From Sphingomonas sp. Leaf208 (lineage in GTDB: Bacteria > Pseudomonadota > Alphaproteobacteria > Sphingomonadales > Sphingomonadaceae): 64,000 bases of DNA. The notes under the pieces are model-generated. The model was not told the DNA's origin. It searched no databases and saw nothing but the letters and a program-made list of their open reading frames with translations. The position numbers and the translations under genes are program-made. Shown piece after piece: positions 1-10,543 of the stretch; position 1 is the stretch's first letter, and the number at the start of each line of letters is the position of its first letter. The DNA lies in the NCBI RefSeq assembly GCF_001421415.1, contig NZ_LMKH01000001.1, positions 372,001-436,000 on the forward strand, in the 5' to 3' direction.

Positions 1-745
1 GCGCATCAGCCCCTGCCCCGTTCCACTTGAGCGCGAGAATGCGTGCTTCACGGCGTGAACCCTGGCTGACGCCGAGCAGCGAGCCCATGCCAAGCTCGGT
101 CATCTGCGCCTCGTCGAGCACGGTGATCTCGAGCCCGAGACCCTCGACGTCCTTCGTCACCTTCTCTACGAAGCTCTCGGGATAGACGACGTTCGGCGGC
201 GAGGTGACCAGCCAGCGCGTCAGGTCGAGACCGCCGGTGACGGCGGACGCTTCGGCCCAAGCCGCATCGGTGCCGTCGGGCGCGCCGGCGATGGTGATCT
301 CGGTCAGCGTCGGCTTCGATTTCTCGGCGAGCTTGGTGCGGTACGTGTCGTAGCGCCATGCGCGCTGGGCGGCGGCAGCGGCGAAGTGTGCGGCGGCCTT
401 GGCGGTCGGCGTAGTACCAGCCGAGAGGTCGGCGACGACCGAGGTTGCGCCGGAAGTCAGCAGGCGTGCGGTGATCGCACCGCCGGCCTTCTCCCAATCG
501 GCAGTCTCGCCCGCGCCCACTCCGACGAGCAGCACTTGGCGAACCGCACCGTCGACGGGCACGAACAGCTCGACGACCGAACCTGCTTCGCCCGCAAAGC
601 GTGTCGCAGTCGCTGCGCTGGTCGCCACCGCCTCGCCATCACCGCCGATCGCGCTCCACGTGATCTTCGCTAAGCCGTCCTTTGCAACGGGGACGGCGAG
701 GATCGGGGCGTTGGCGGGAACGGTCGGGGCGAAGACGATCTGCAT
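1..745 (-). CDS. pepA: Leucyl aminopeptidase, N-terminal part (cut by window start)
   Basis: Reading the minus strand from the ATG at 743-745 gives an open frame to the window edge that begins MQIVFAPTVPANAP. It contains the segments LTRWLVTSPPNVVYPESF and ELGMGSLLGVSQGS, which match the junction of the N-terminal macrodomain and the catalytic domain in M17 cytosol aminopeptidases. The metal-binding catalytic residues lie beyond the window. The family removes N-terminal residues from peptides in the cytoplasm. The gene is divergent from lptD, a common sphingomonad arrangement. About 248 codons of a usual 480 or so are visible. The truncation is the window edge, not a mutation. Confidence 0.9.
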   Translation of the reverse strand, partial: MQIVFAPTVPANAPILAVPVAKDGLAKITWSAIGGDGEAVATSAATATRFAGEAGSVVELFVPVDGAVRQVLLVGVGAGETADWEKAGGAITARLLTSGATSVVADLSAGTTPTAKAAAHFAAAAAQRAWRYDTYRTKLAEKSKPTLTEITIAGAPDGTDAAWAEASAVTGGLDLTRWLVTSPPNVVYPESFVEKVTKDVEGLGLEITVLDEAQMTELGMGSLLGVSQGSRREARILALKWNGAGADA

Positions 746-883
746 GAAGAAACCTCGGGGAGCTTTTGAACGATAGGATGGGCTTGGCCCTAAGTTGATG
801 CCGCGGGCTTGGCAAAGCAAGGTGGCGGCCTGTCATCTCACGGCGATTGCAGCGAAGCGCCGGTGATGCGATAGGCGGGCGCT

Positions 884-3196
884 ATGGCGGCAAACGGCTG
901 CCCAGTGCCAAAGGGGTTGGTTCGGATCGTGTTGCGTATCGACCTTTTGACGGGTTGCGCCCTTTCGCTCGCGTTGGCGACCGGACTAGCGGCTGCTCCT
1001 GCCCAGGCCCAGGACTTCCAGAACCGCCCGGTCGCGCCTCCGGTGCAGGACCCGCCCGTCGCCAACGCGTCGACCGCAACGCCGGCCGAAGACCAGGTGC
1101 AGTTCAGCTCCACCGCGCTGGAATACAACACCAACACCGATATCGTCACCGCGACGGGCGAAGTCCGCATGTTCAGGCAAGGCAGCCGCCTGCGCGCCGA
1201 CAAGGTCGTCTGGAACCGCAAGACTGGCAAGGTCGTCGCGACCGGCAACATCGCGGTCACGAATCCCGAAGGCGACATCGCGTACGGGGACGAGATCAAC
1301 CTGACCGATTCGCTGAAGGACGGCGTGGTCGACAACATGCTCGTCGTGCTCGAACAGGGCGGACGGCTTGCGGCGAAGCAGGGCACGCGCGACGCCGACG
1401 GCACGGTCAATTTGAAGACCGCCGCCTACACGCCCTGCAGCGTCACCAACACCGCCGGGTGCCCCAAGGAACCGACGTGGAAGATCACCGCGGTCCGCGT
1501 CACCTATCGCCCCGAGCGCAAGCGCATCTTCTACAAGGGCGCGCGGCTGCACTTGTTCGGCTTGCCGAGTCTGCCGCTACCCGAGTTCTCGAACCCGGTC
1601 GGTGGCGGCAGCGACAGTGGCCTGCTGTCGCCGAATGGCGGGTATAGCCGCGTCAACGGCGTCGAAGTCAGCGTCCCCTATTACTGGAAGCTCGCCCCGA
1701 ACCAGGGGCTGGTCATCACGCCGCACATCTACAGCAGCGTGCTGCCGATGGCGCAGGTCGATTATTCCGCGCTCAATTCGAAGGGCGCGTTCAAGGTACG
1801 TGCCTACGCGACCGAAAGCCGGCGCAGCGACGACCTGACGACCGCCACCCCGACCGACACCAGCATGGCGTTCCGCGGCTATATCGACGGGATGGCGCGC
1901 TATCAGCTAACGCCGAACTGGACCGCGAGCGGGTCGCTCCGCCTGACGACCGACCGCACGTTCCTGCGCCGCTACGACATTTCGCGCGACGACCGGTTGC
2001 GCACCACCGCGAGCCTGGAGCGGATCGACGACAGCAGCTATTTCTCGCTGAGCGGCTGGTACGCACAGACGCTGCGCGTCGCGGACAGCCAGGGGCAGCA
2101 GCCGATCGCGCTGCCCGAGATCGATTATCGCAAGCGATTCAACGATGGCCTCGTCGGTGGCCGGTTCCAGCTCCAGCTGAACACGGTCGCGCTGACTCGC
2201 ACCGATGGGCAGGACACGCAGCGCGCGTTCGCGAGCCTGCAATGGGATTTGCGCCGCTTCACGAACTGGGGCCAGGAAGTCACCTTCACCGCGTTCGCGC
2301 GGGGCGACCTGTACAACAGCAACGAGATCGATGCGACGATCAACCCGACCTATCGCGGGTTCGGCGGCTTCCGCCAGCGTGCCATCGGTGCGGCCGCAGT
2401 GGACGTGAAATGGCCGTTCATCGGCACGTTCCTAGGGGGTACGCAGCGCTTTACGCCGCAGGTGCAGTTCGTCGCAGCACCGAAGGTCGCCAATCTTTCG
2501 TTGCCGAACGAGGATTCGCGCGCCGTCGACCTGGACGACACCAACCTGTTCTCGCTCAACCGGTTCGCCGGCTATGATCGGTTCGAGGATTCGTCGCGCG
2601 TCACCTATGGTGGCGAATGGGCACTCGACCTGCCGGGGATCGCGTTCACGACCAATGTCGGCCAGAGCTATCGTGTCGACAAGCGGCCGACGATCCTGCC
2701 GGACGGTACCGGCCTCAGCGACCGGTTCTCCGACATCGTCGGGCGCAGCGAGCTTCGATTCCGTGACTTCGTCTCGATCGTCCACCGCTACCGGCTCGAC
2801 AAGGATGGCTTCGCGATCCGCCGCAACGAGCTCGACGCCACGATCGGCTCGCGCGCGACCTATGTGCTGGTCGGGTATCTCAAGCTCAACCGCAACATCG
2901 ATGCCTCGATCGAGGATCTGCGCGACCGCGAGGAAGTCCGCGTTGCCGGCCGGGTGCAGTTTGCGCGGTTCTGGTCAGCGTTCGGTTCGGGCGTGGTCGA
3001 TCTGACCAACGCGTCGGAAGATCCTCTGTCCCGCAGCGATGGCTTCACGCCGATCCGCCACCGGCTGGGCGTCCAGTATGAGGACGACTGCCTGCGTCTC
3101 GGCGGAACGTGGCGGCGGACGTACAACGACACCGGCGACGCGCGGAAGGGCAACAGCTTCCTGTTGACGCTGGCCTTCACCAACCTCGGCCGCTAA
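884..3196 (+). CDS. lptD: LPS-assembly protein LptD (outer-membrane barrel)
   Basis: This is a 770-residue protein with a signal peptide (hydrophobic segment LSLALATGLAAAPAQA near residues 28-43). An OstA/LptA-like jelly-roll domain follows at about residues 70-190, then a long region of alternating polar and aromatic strands typical of the LptD beta-barrel, ending in an aliphatic/aromatic strand. With LptE it inserts lipopolysaccharide into the outer leaflet. Cysteines occur in TPCSVTNTAGC and near the C-terminus (EDDCLRL), as expected for disulfide-dependent LptD folding. It is followed by surA, whose chaperone product assists barrel assembly. The ATG at 884 leaves a 15-residue extension before the signal peptide, so the GTG at 929 is an alternative start. 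Confidence 0.92.
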   Translation: MAANGCPVPKGLVRIVLRIDLLTGCALSLALATGLAAAPAQAQDFQNRPVAPPVQDPPVANASTATPAEDQVQFSSTALEYNTNTDIVTATGEVRMFRQGSRLRADKVVWNRKTGKVVATGNIAVTNPEGDIAYGDEINLTDSLKDGVVDNMLVVLEQGGRLAAKQGTRDADGTVNLKTAAYTPCSVTNTAGCPKEPTWKITAVRVTYRPERKRIFYKGARLHLFGLPSLPLPEFSNPVGGGSDSGLLSPNGGYSRVNGVEVSVPYYWKLAPNQGLVITPHIYSSVLPMAQVDYSALNSKGAFKVRAYATESRRSDDLTTATPTDTSMAFRGYIDGMARYQLTPNWTASGSLRLTTDRTFLRRYDISRDDRLRTTASLERIDDSSYFSLSGWYAQTLRVADSQGQQPIALPEIDYRKRFNDGLVGGRFQLQLNTVALTRTDGQDTQRAFASLQWDLRRFTNWGQEVTFTAFARGDLYNSNEIDATINPTYRGFGGFRQRAIGAAAVDVKWPFIGTFLGGTQRFTPQVQFVAAPKVANLSLPNEDSRAVDLDDTNLFSLNRFAGYDRFEDSSRVTYGGEWALDLPGIAFTTNVGQSYRVDKRPTILPDGTGLSDRFSDIVGRSELRFRDFVSIVHRYRLDKDGFAIRRNELDATIGSRATYVLVGYLKLNRNIDASIEDLRDREEVRVAGRVQFARFWSAFGSGVVDLTNASEDPLSRSDGFTPIRHRLGVQYEDDCLRLGGTWRRTYNDTGDARKGNSFLLTLAFTNLGR

Positions 3197-3275
3197 GCCC
3201 GCGTTCAGCTAGTTTGAGGCAAACGTCGCCGGATATGCGCCGCCATGGCAATGACGGTGCGGATTACGGCGTGCG

Positions 3276-4766
3276 ATGATGGGATACCGACACTTGAAGC
3301 ATGATGTTCGACTGGCGGCGCGTGGCGGCCGTGTGATCGGTTCTGTGGTTCTGGCTGCGCTGGCGGCGGGCGCGATCGCTCAGGCGGTGCCTCCCAAGGC
3401 CGTGCAGGGCAAACGCGGCGCGCGACCTGCGCCGACCCAGCCGGCTCAGGCCCAGCCGGCCCAGGCCCAGCCGGCGCCCTCGGCTCCGGGGCAGACCGTC
3501 CAGGACCAGAGCGTGCCGGACAATACCGGTCTCGACATCCCGACCAACCTCCAGATCTTCGGCAAGGTCGATCCCAACGTCCGCAAGCCGACCGCGATCG
3601 TCAACGATACCGTCATTACCGGTACCGACGTCGACCAGCGCGTCGCCCTAGTGGCAATGGCGAACGAGGCGAAGCTATCGCCCGAAGATCGCGAGCGGCT
3701 GAAGCTGCAGGTCCTGCGCCAGTTGATCGACGAGACGCTCCAGATCCAGGAAGCGAAGACCGCCGACATCACGATTACCCCTGCCGAGCTGACGCAGAGC
3801 TATGACGGCGTATCGAAGCGCTTCAATCGTACGCCGGTCGCGATGCGCGCCTATCTGCGCGAATCGGGATCGTCCGAGCGGTCGCTGAAGCGCCAGATCG
3901 AGGGTGAGCTCGCCTGGCAGCGTTATCTGCGTCGCCGCGTCGAGCCGTTCGTCAACGTCGGCGACGAAGAGGTGAAGTCGATCATCGATCGTCTCCAGGC
4001 GGCCAAGGGCACCGACGAGTTCAACCTCAAGGAAATCTATCTCGCGGCGACCCCGGCGAACAGCCAGCAGGTCTATGCGAACGCCAAGCAGATCCTGCAG
4101 GAGATCCAGAAGGGCGCGCAGCCGTTCGAATATTACGCGCGGCAGTTCTCCGAGGCGTCGACGCGCGCGGTCGGTGGCGATCTTGGCTGGATCCGAGCGG
4201 CGACTTTGCCGGGGCAGTTGGCTGAGGCGGCTACGACGATGCAGGTCGGCCAGGTGGCTGGACCTATCGAGGTCTCCGGCGGCTATTCGATCCTGTACCT
4301 GACCGACAAACGGCAGGTGCTGACGGCCGATCCGCGTGATGCGAAACTCAGCCTGAAGCAGCTGACGTTGCGTTTCCCGCCGAACACCAACCAGGCACAG
4401 GCTTCTGCGCGTGCGCAGGCGTTTGCCAAGGCCACGCAGGAATTGCGTGGCTGTGGTACCGTCGAGAAGGTCGCGGCCGGGATCGGTGCTGACGTGGTCG
4501 ACAACGACACGGTGCGGATCCGCGATTTGCCGCCGCAGCTTCAGGAAGTGATGCTGAAGCTCCAGGTCGGCGAGTCGAGCCCGCCGTTCGGGTCGGCCGA
4601 ACAGGGCGTTCGCGCGCTGGTGCTCTGCGGTCGCGACGAGGCGGCTGGCGGTTCGGTGCCGAACTCCGAGCAGATCCAGGGGCAGCTCGAACAGCAGCGC
4701 GTCAATTTGCGCGCCCAACAGAAGCTGCGCGATCTGCGGCGTGACGCCGTGGTCGAATATCGGTGA
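3276..4766 (+). CDS. surA: Periplasmic peptidyl-prolyl isomerase/chaperone SurA-like
   Basis: The protein has 496 residues. It starts with a signal-like segment (VIGSVVLAALAAGAIAQA) and an Ala/Pro/Gln-rich linker containing PAQAQ repeats. A SurA N-terminal domain follows (PTAIVNDTVITGTDVDQR), then a parvulin PpiC domain around residues 245-345 (FNLKEIYLA, GGDLGWI). The family escorts unfolded outer-membrane proteins to the BAM complex. It lies between lptD and pdxA, in the conserved lptD-surA-pdxA-rsmA order. Adjacent ATGs at 3276, 3279 and 3303 make the exact start uncertain. No strong ribosome-binding site separates them. Confidence 0.9.
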   Translation: MMGYRHLKHDVRLAARGGRVIGSVVLAALAAGAIAQAVPPKAVQGKRGARPAPTQPAQAQPAQAQPAPSAPGQTVQDQSVPDNTGLDIPTNLQIFGKVDPNVRKPTAIVNDTVITGTDVDQRVALVAMANEAKLSPEDRERLKLQVLRQLIDETLQIQEAKTADITITPAELTQSYDGVSKRFNRTPVAMRAYLRESGSSERSLKRQIEGELAWQRYLRRRVEPFVNVGDEEVKSIIDRLQAAKGTDEFNLKEIYLAATPANSQQVYANAKQILQEIQKGAQPFEYYARQFSEASTRAVGGDLGWIRAATLPGQLAEAATTMQVGQVAGPIEVSGGYSILYLTDKRQVLTADPRDAKLSLKQLTLRFPPNTNQAQASARAQAFAKATQELRGCGTVEKVAAGIGADVVDNDTVRIRDLPPQLQEVMLKLQVGESSPPFGSAEQGVRALVLCGRDEAAGGSVPNSEQIQGQLEQQRVNLRAQQKLRDLRRDAVVEYR

Positions 4767-4773
4767 TCGGATC

Positions 4774-5781
4774 GTGAGCCGCACCCCGCCGCTGGCGGTG
4801 TCGATGGGCGATCCTGCCGGGATCGGGCCCGAGATCATCGCCAAGGCGTGGGATGCGCGCGAGACTCATGGCCTTCCGCCGTTCGTCGCGGTGGGCGATG
4901 CGCGGGCGATCGAGCGGGTCTGGGCCGGGCCGATCGCGAGGATTGCGGATATGGGCGCGGCAGCAGCCGTTTTTAGCGAGGCGTTGCCCGTCCTGACCGT
5001 AGGCGACGCGGGCGCGATCGTGCCGGGTGAGCCTGATGCGGACGGCGCGCGGTGTGCGCTGCATTCGCTGGAGTTGGCGGTGGGTCTCGTTCGCACCGGT
5101 GCCGCGCGGGCGCTGGTCACCGGACCCGTGTCGAAGTCGCAGCTGTACGCCATCGGCTTCACGCATCCGGGGCAGACCGAGTTCGTCGCCGAGCGCTACG
5201 GGGTTGCGGGCGATAATGCTGTGATGATGCTGGCGGGACCGTCGCTGAAGGTGGTGCCGATCACGACCCACGTGCCGTTGAAGGACGTTTCGGCTTTGCT
5301 GACGGTCGAACTGATCGTCGCCAAGGCGCGCGCGACTGCTCGGGGATTACTGCGAAACTTCGGGATCGAGAACCCGCGGCTGGCCTTTGCCGGCTTTAAT
5401 CCGCATGCGGGTGAACAGGGTGCGCTCGGGCGCGAGGAGATCGAGATCATCGCGCCGGCGATTGCGATCCTTCGCGAAGAAGGCATCGATGCGACCGGGC
5501 CGTTTGCCGCGGACACGATGTTCCATCCGCGGGCGCGGGCGACCTATGATGTCGTGATGTGCTGCTATCATGATCAAGCGCTGGTGCCGCTCAAGACGAT
5601 CCATTTCGACGAGGGCGTGAACATGACGCTGGGCCTGCCGATCGTGCGGACCTCGCCCGATCATGGCACGGCGTTCGCGATCGCGGGCAAGAATCTGGCC
5701 GAGCCCGGTGCGATGATCGCGGCGATCGCGATGGCGGGTGAAGCGGCGGACCGGCGCGCGCAGACCGCTGCCCAGTGGTGA
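4774..5781 (+). CDS. pdxA: 4-hydroxythreonine-4-phosphate dehydrogenase
   Basis: The 335-residue protein starts at GTG 4774, eight bases after the surA stop; an in-frame upstream start would overlap surA. Family motifs are clear: [13 protein letters not shown] at the N-terminus, [30 protein letters not shown], and [12 protein letters not shown] with the metal and substrate histidine and aspartate. PdxA oxidises 4-phosphohydroxy-L-threonine in the DXP-dependent branch of pyridoxal 5'-phosphate synthesis, in the cytoplasm. The length is normal. The stop overlaps the rsmA start region, consistent with one transcript from lptD to rsmA. Confidence 0.95.
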   Translation: MSRTPPLAVSMGDPAGIGPEIIAKAWDARETHGLPPFVAVGDARAIERVWAGPIARIADMGAAAAVFSEALPVLTVGDAGAIVPGEPDADGARCALHSLELAVGLVRTGAARALVTGPVSKSQLYAIGFTHPGQTEFVAERYGVAGDNAVMMLAGPSLKVVPITTHVPLKDVSALLTVELIVAKARATARGLLRNFGIENPRLAFAGFNPHAGEQGALGREEIEIIAPAIAILREEGIDATGPFAADTMFHPRARATYDVVMCCYHDQALVPLKTIHFDEGVNMTLGLPIVRTSPDHGTAFAIAGKNLAEPGAMIAAIAMAGEAADRRAQTAAQW

Positions 5782-6608
5782 GCGAGGCTGCATTGACGGA
5801 GCTTCCTCCGCTACGCGAGGTGATCGCGCGATATGGACTGAACGCGAGCAAGGCGCTTGGGCAGAATTTTCTGTTCAACGGGCAGTTGTTGAAGCGGATC
5901 GCGGCGGTGCCGGGCGACCTTCGGGATGCCGAGGTGCTCGAAGTTGGCCCCGGTCCTGGAGGCCTGACGCGCGCATTGCTCGCGGCGGGAGCGCGGGTGA
6001 CGGCGATCGAGCGTGACCGGCGGTGCATTCCTGCGCTGGCGGAGCTTGGCGAGGCGTATCCGGGGCGGCTGCGGGTCATCGAGGGCGACGCGATGGAAGT
6101 AGACGCGCCGGCGTTGTTCGAGGGCAAGCCGCATATCGTGTCGAACCTGCCGTACAACATCGGCACGGCGTTGCTGGTCGGGTGGCTGTCGACGTCGTGG
6201 CTGCCGTGGTGGCAGTCTTGCACGCTGATGTTCCAGAAGGAAGTCGCCGAGCGGATCGTCGCGAAGACCAACGACGACCATTACGGGCGGCTGGCGGTAC
6301 TGGCGCAGTGGCGCTCGACTGCGCGGATCGCGATGCCGGTTCATCGGTCGGCGTTCACACCGCCGCCGAAGGTTATGTCCGCGGTGGTGCATTTGACGCC
6401 GGTGGAGGCACCGGAAGGTGTGAATTTTGCGGTGTTGGAGCGGCTGACGGGCGCGGCCTTTGGGCAGCGGCGGAAGATGTTGCGGCAGAGTTTGAAGGGT
6501 GTGCCGGGCGCGCTCGATGCGCTGGAGCGGATCGGGGTGGAGGCTACGCGCCGGGCGGAGACGCTGTCGGTTGCCGACTTCACGGCGCTGGCGAAGGCGG
6601 TCGGCTGA
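5775..6608 (+). CDS. rsmA: 16S rRNA dimethyladenosine transferase (RsmA/KsgA)
   Basis: A 277-residue protein overlapping the end of pdxA. It carries [11 protein letters not shown], the SAM-binding motif [13 protein letters not shown], an acidic ribose-binding loop at AIERD, and the catalytic motif NLPYNIGT. These define the KsgA/RsmA family, which dimethylates two adjacent adenines near the 3' end of 16S rRNA during 30S maturation. GTG codons at 5775 and 5778 are both possible starts, the second forming a GTGA overlap with the pdxA stop. It is the last gene of the lptD operon, and a paired-hairpin repeat follows directly. Confidence 0.95.
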   Translation: MVSEAALTELPPLREVIARYGLNASKALGQNFLFNGQLLKRIAAVPGDLRDAEVLEVGPGPGGLTRALLAAGARVTAIERDRRCIPALAELGEAYPGRLRVIEGDAMEVDAPALFEGKPHIVSNLPYNIGTALLVGWLSTSWLPWWQSCTLMFQKEVAERIVAKTNDDHYGRLAVLAQWRSTARIAMPVHRSAFTPPPKVMSAVVHLTPVEAPEGVNFAVLERLTGAAFGQRRKMLRQSLKGVPGALDALERIGVEATRRAETLSVADFTALAKAVG

Positions 6609-6612
6609 TCTT

Positions 6613-6722
6613 CCCCCTCCCTGGAAGGGAGGGGCCGGGGGTGGGTCGGCTTCCGTATGAGGTGACGTCGGCGACACGAGCGGGCCTACCCACCCCCTGC
6701 CCCTCCCTTTCAGGGAGGGGAG
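6613..6722. repeat. Paired-hairpin intergenic repeat, CCCTCCCT family, copy 1
   Basis: Two hairpin-like GC-rich arms, CTCCCTGGAAGGGAGGGG and CCCCTCCCTTTCAGGGAGGGG, flank a variable centre. Inside them a GGTGGGTCGG block pairs in inverted orientation with CCTACCCACCC. The element lies between the convergent rsmA and TPR genes. Close copies occur at 8844-8955 and 35666-35776, with a half copy at 42662-42683. It may act as a bidirectional transcription end or be a REP-like dispersed element. Confidence 0.8.
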
Positions 6723-6726
6723 CGCT

Positions 6727-7230
6727 TTAGTCCTTGGCGGCGACCGGGGTCTTCTCGACCTGTGCGGTCGCGATCGGCGGGCCCTTGGCGATCACCGCCG
6801 CGAGTTGCGTCGCTTCGGGGCAGACACCCTTGCAGAGCGTGCGGATCTTCACGAGGTTGTCCTTCGCGCGGACCACGGCGCCCTTGGCGACTAGCGCCTC
6901 GCCCTGCCCCTTGAGCGCCACGACGTCGTTCGGCTCTAGCAGCAAGGCCTCGCGGTACAGGCGGATCGCCTTGCCTGGCAGGTCACGCGTTTCCGCGACG
7001 CGGGCGAGCAGCAGGAACGCGGCTCGGTTGCGCGGATCGACTGCGACCGACGTTTCGAGCACATCCGTGGCACCGTCTAGATTGCCAGCGGCGACCAGCG
7101 AACGACCCTGCGCCAACAACTGCATCGAGCGCGCGTCGATTTGGGCGTCGGGGCGCTGCCCGCTGAGCGACGTCGACACGCATACGACGGTCAGCGCGGC
7201 GGCAAGGGCAACGGACGAAAAACGCATCAT
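6727..7230 (-). CDS. Exported TPR-repeat protein, function unknown
   Basis: The 167-residue protein has an N-terminal secretion signal (FSSVALAAALTVVCVSTS) and then tetratricopeptide-like helices (AQGRSLVAAGNLDGATDVLE, RAAFLLLARVAETRDLPGKA, LYREALLLEPNDVVALKGQG). The start is the ATG at 7230 or 7227, preceded by GGAG at good spacing; an upstream ATG at 7272 is less likely. TPR proteins mediate protein contacts, and the partner cannot be told here. It lies just downstream of the rsmB-like gene on the same strand (54 bp), so the two could be co-transcribed. Confidence 0.8.
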   Translation of the reverse strand: MMRFSSVALAAALTVVCVSTSLSGQRPDAQIDARSMQLLAQGRSLVAAGNLDGATDVLETSVAVDPRNRAAFLLLARVAETRDLPGKAIRLYREALLLEPNDVVALKGQGEALVAKGAVVRAKDNLVKIRTLCKGVCPEATQLAAVIAKGPPIATAQVEKTPVAAKD

Positions 7231-7283
7231 CGTCTCCAGGCGGGATACAGGTTTGGCCGTGAGTTGAGCCATAGATCGGCTGG

Positions 7284-8471
7284 CTAGCACGCAGCCCGGA
7301 GGCGCGCGACAAAAAAGCCGTCGGTGCCGTCGCGGCCCGGTTCGAGGCGAACGCCGTGGCCGTGCTTCGCGCCGGCGGGAAGCGACAGGGCTTCCGTGGT
7401 CCAGCCGGGGTGTGCGTTCAGGAACCAAGTGACCTGTTCCGTCCCCTCGGCGTCGAGAAGGGAGCAGACGATGTAGACAAGCGCGCCGCCGGGCTTGACC
7501 AGCGTGGCGGCGACGGAAAGCACCTGCTGCTGCGTCGATTGCAGCCGCGAGACGCGGTCGGGGGTAAGCCGCCAGCGCGCTTCGGGGTTGCGCCGCCAGG
7601 TGCCGGTGCCCGAGCAGGGAGCGTCGACCAGCACGCCGTCGGCGCGACCGGCCCATTCGCTGAGCGCCTCGATCTCGCGCGTCGGGTTGAGCAGGCGGCT
7701 TTCGACGATCGTCGCTCCCGCTCGTGTAGCTCTCGGCGCGAGGCGAGAGAGGCGGTTGCGGTCGGTGTCGCAGGCGAGGATCACGCCTTCGTTCTTCATC
7801 GTTGCGGCCAACGCGAGCGTCTTGCCGCCGGCACCTGCGCAGAGATCGACGATCCGCTCGCCGGGCTCCGCCTGCATCGCGAGGCCGACGAGCTGGCTGC
7901 CTTCGTCCTGCACTTCGAGCGCGCCTTCGTTGAAGAGCGGTAGCGCTTCGACGTTGGTGCCTGTGGGGAGGCGGATGCCGTCTGGGGCGTGGGGGGTGGC
8001 TTCTGCTTCGGGGAGCGCGGCGAGGACGGTCGCGCGGTCGGAGATCAACGTGTTGACGCGCAGATCGAGCGTGGCGCGACCGGCTAGGTCGGTGAGTGCG
8101 GCGCCGTCTAGGCCGGAGGCGCGGAGGGCCTTGCTGAGCCACTGCGGGGCGACGCCGGCGCGGGCGCGGGGTTCATCCTTAGCGATCGGGGCGGGCGCGT
8201 GGGTGGAGCCGTCGAAGGTTGCGGCGACTTCCGGATCGGCGTCGGCGACTAGCAGCATGGCGGTGCGGCCGTTTTCGGGGCGGTCGCCGGCTTTGCGGAT
8301 CGCGGCGTAGACGAGTTCGCGGACCGCGCGGCGGTCCTTGGAGCCGGCGTAACGGCGGGTTGCGAAGTAGCGGGCGATCAGCGTGTCGGCGGCGGCGCCG
8401 GACTCGCGGGCGGCGGCGATGATCTGGTCGAGGAGCTCGATCGCGGCTTGCGTGCGTGCGGGGGGAGTCAC
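7284..8471 (-). CDS. rsmB: RsmB/Sun-like rRNA cytosine-C5 methyltransferase
   Basis: A 395-residue protein with SAM motif DLCAGAGGKTLALA, catalytic segments VDAPCSGTGTWRR and VYIVCSLLDAEGTEQ carrying the two cysteines of m5C RNA methyltransferases, and a C-terminal GFFVARLR. The reduced N-terminal helical region resembles the NusB-like part of RsmB but is shorter, so the exact 16S target (C967 in E. coli) is by analogy. GTG 8471 is chosen because GGGAG lies 7 bases upstream. Longer in-frame starts reach 8606 but would translate an intergenic palindrome. Confidence 0.87.
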   Translation of the reverse strand: MTPPARTQAAIELLDQIIAAARESGAAADTLIARYFATRRYAGSKDRRAVRELVYAAIRKAGDRPENGRTAMLLVADADPEVAATFDGSTHAPAPIAKDEPRARAGVAPQWLSKALRASGLDGAALTDLAGRATLDLRVNTLISDRATVLAALPEAEATPHAPDGIRLPTGTNVEALPLFNEGALEVQDEGSQLVGLAMQAEPGERIVDLCAGAGGKTLALAATMKNEGVILACDTDRNRLSRLAPRATRAGATIVESRLLNPTREIEALSEWAGRADGVLVDAPCSGTGTWRRNPEARWRLTPDRVSRLQSTQQQVLSVAATLVKPGGALVYIVCSLLDAEGTEQVTWFLNAHPGWTTEALSLPAGAKHGHGVRLEPGRDGTDGFFVARLRAAC

Positions 8472-8545
8472 TTGTTGGCTCCCGACTTGGCTTGGGTTCG
8501 GGGGGAAGCTTGGTAAGGAGTGTTCGTCATCATCCCCTCCCCTAG

Positions 8546-8567
8546 CCCCTCCCGCGCGCGGGAGGGG
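8546..8567. repeat. 22-bp perfect palindrome (CCCCTCCCGCG arm)
   Basis: The 11-base arm CCCCTCCCGCG is followed immediately by its exact complement. It sits upstream of the rsmB start, near a CCCTCTCCCTCC half-motif, and belongs in style to the other intergenic elements of this window. Confidence 0.7.
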
Positions 8568-8616
8568 AATAATTTCGGGGTTTGGGGCGAGTCGGGTGGT
8601 TAGCACCCTCTCCCTC

Positions 8617-8722
8617 CGTCATCCCGGCGGACGCCGGGACCCATGGACACGGCGTACCCGGCGATAGCGTGCAACCACCACCCAAACCGCAACCATGGGT
8701 CCCGGCGTTCGCCGGGATGACG
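8617..8722. repeat. Paired-hairpin repeat, CGTCATCCCGGC family
   Basis: The left arm CGTCATCCCGGCGGACGCCG and following GGGACCCATGG are matched in inverted order by CCATGGGTCCCGGCGTTCGC then CGGGATGACG at the right end. Each arm also folds on itself (CCCGGCGGACGCCGGG). The arms are separated by about 40 variable bases. A related element with TCCTGACG arms lies at 57287-57368. Confidence 0.8.
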
Positions 8723-8843
8723 AAAAATGAAATGAGAGCGTTGGATAAGAGGAGCGAGCGCGGATAGCGGAGATCCCCGCGAATAGTCGTGGGCTCTGGC
8801 CACGACGGCGATTATGGCGCCACGTAGCGACGGGAACGACGAT

Positions 8844-8955
8844 CTCCCCTCCCTGAAAGGGAGGGGTTGGGGGTGGGTTGGTCCACTTTAGCCACCGACC
8901 GAGGAGCTTGCGGAAACCGACCCACCCCCGGCCCCTCCCTTTCAGGGAGGGGGGA
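8844..8955. repeat. Paired-hairpin intergenic repeat, CCCTCCCT family, copy 2
   Basis: The left arm CTCCCCTCCCTGAAAGGGAG plus GGGGTTGGGGGTGGGTTGG pairs with the right arm CCGACCCACCCCCGGCCCC then TCCCTTTCAGGGAGG. It is nearly identical to the copies at 6613 and 35666. It lies just past the guaB stop. Confidence 0.8.
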
Positions 8956-8966
8956 AGTTTCGGCCT

Positions 8967-10484
<1,518 letters not shown>

Positions 10485-10543
10485 CTAGGCCTGTCCTTCG
10501 CGCACGTGCTATAGCGGTGCGATACACGGATGGGGATTGTTCG

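Larger units (their letters stand above)
8472..8966. other. Gene-free interval filled with three palindromic repeats
   Basis: Almost 500 bases between rsmB and the guaB stop carry no convincing gene. They hold a 22-base perfect palindrome at 8546-8567 (CCCCTCCCGCG and its complement), a paired inverted element at 8617-8722, and another at 8844-8955. The short open frames here run through the palindromes and have no recognisable protein features. Confidence 0.7.

Noticed and set aside
3430..3480. Tandem CCGGCTCAGGCCCAG-like units
   Set aside because: They are in-frame Pro/Ala/Gln repeats of the SurA linker, not a CRISPR array or other DNA repeat.
8472..8606. Upstream extension of rsmB by 45 codons
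   Set aside because: The added residues translate palindromic intergenic DNA; GTG 8471 has a good ribosome-binding site.
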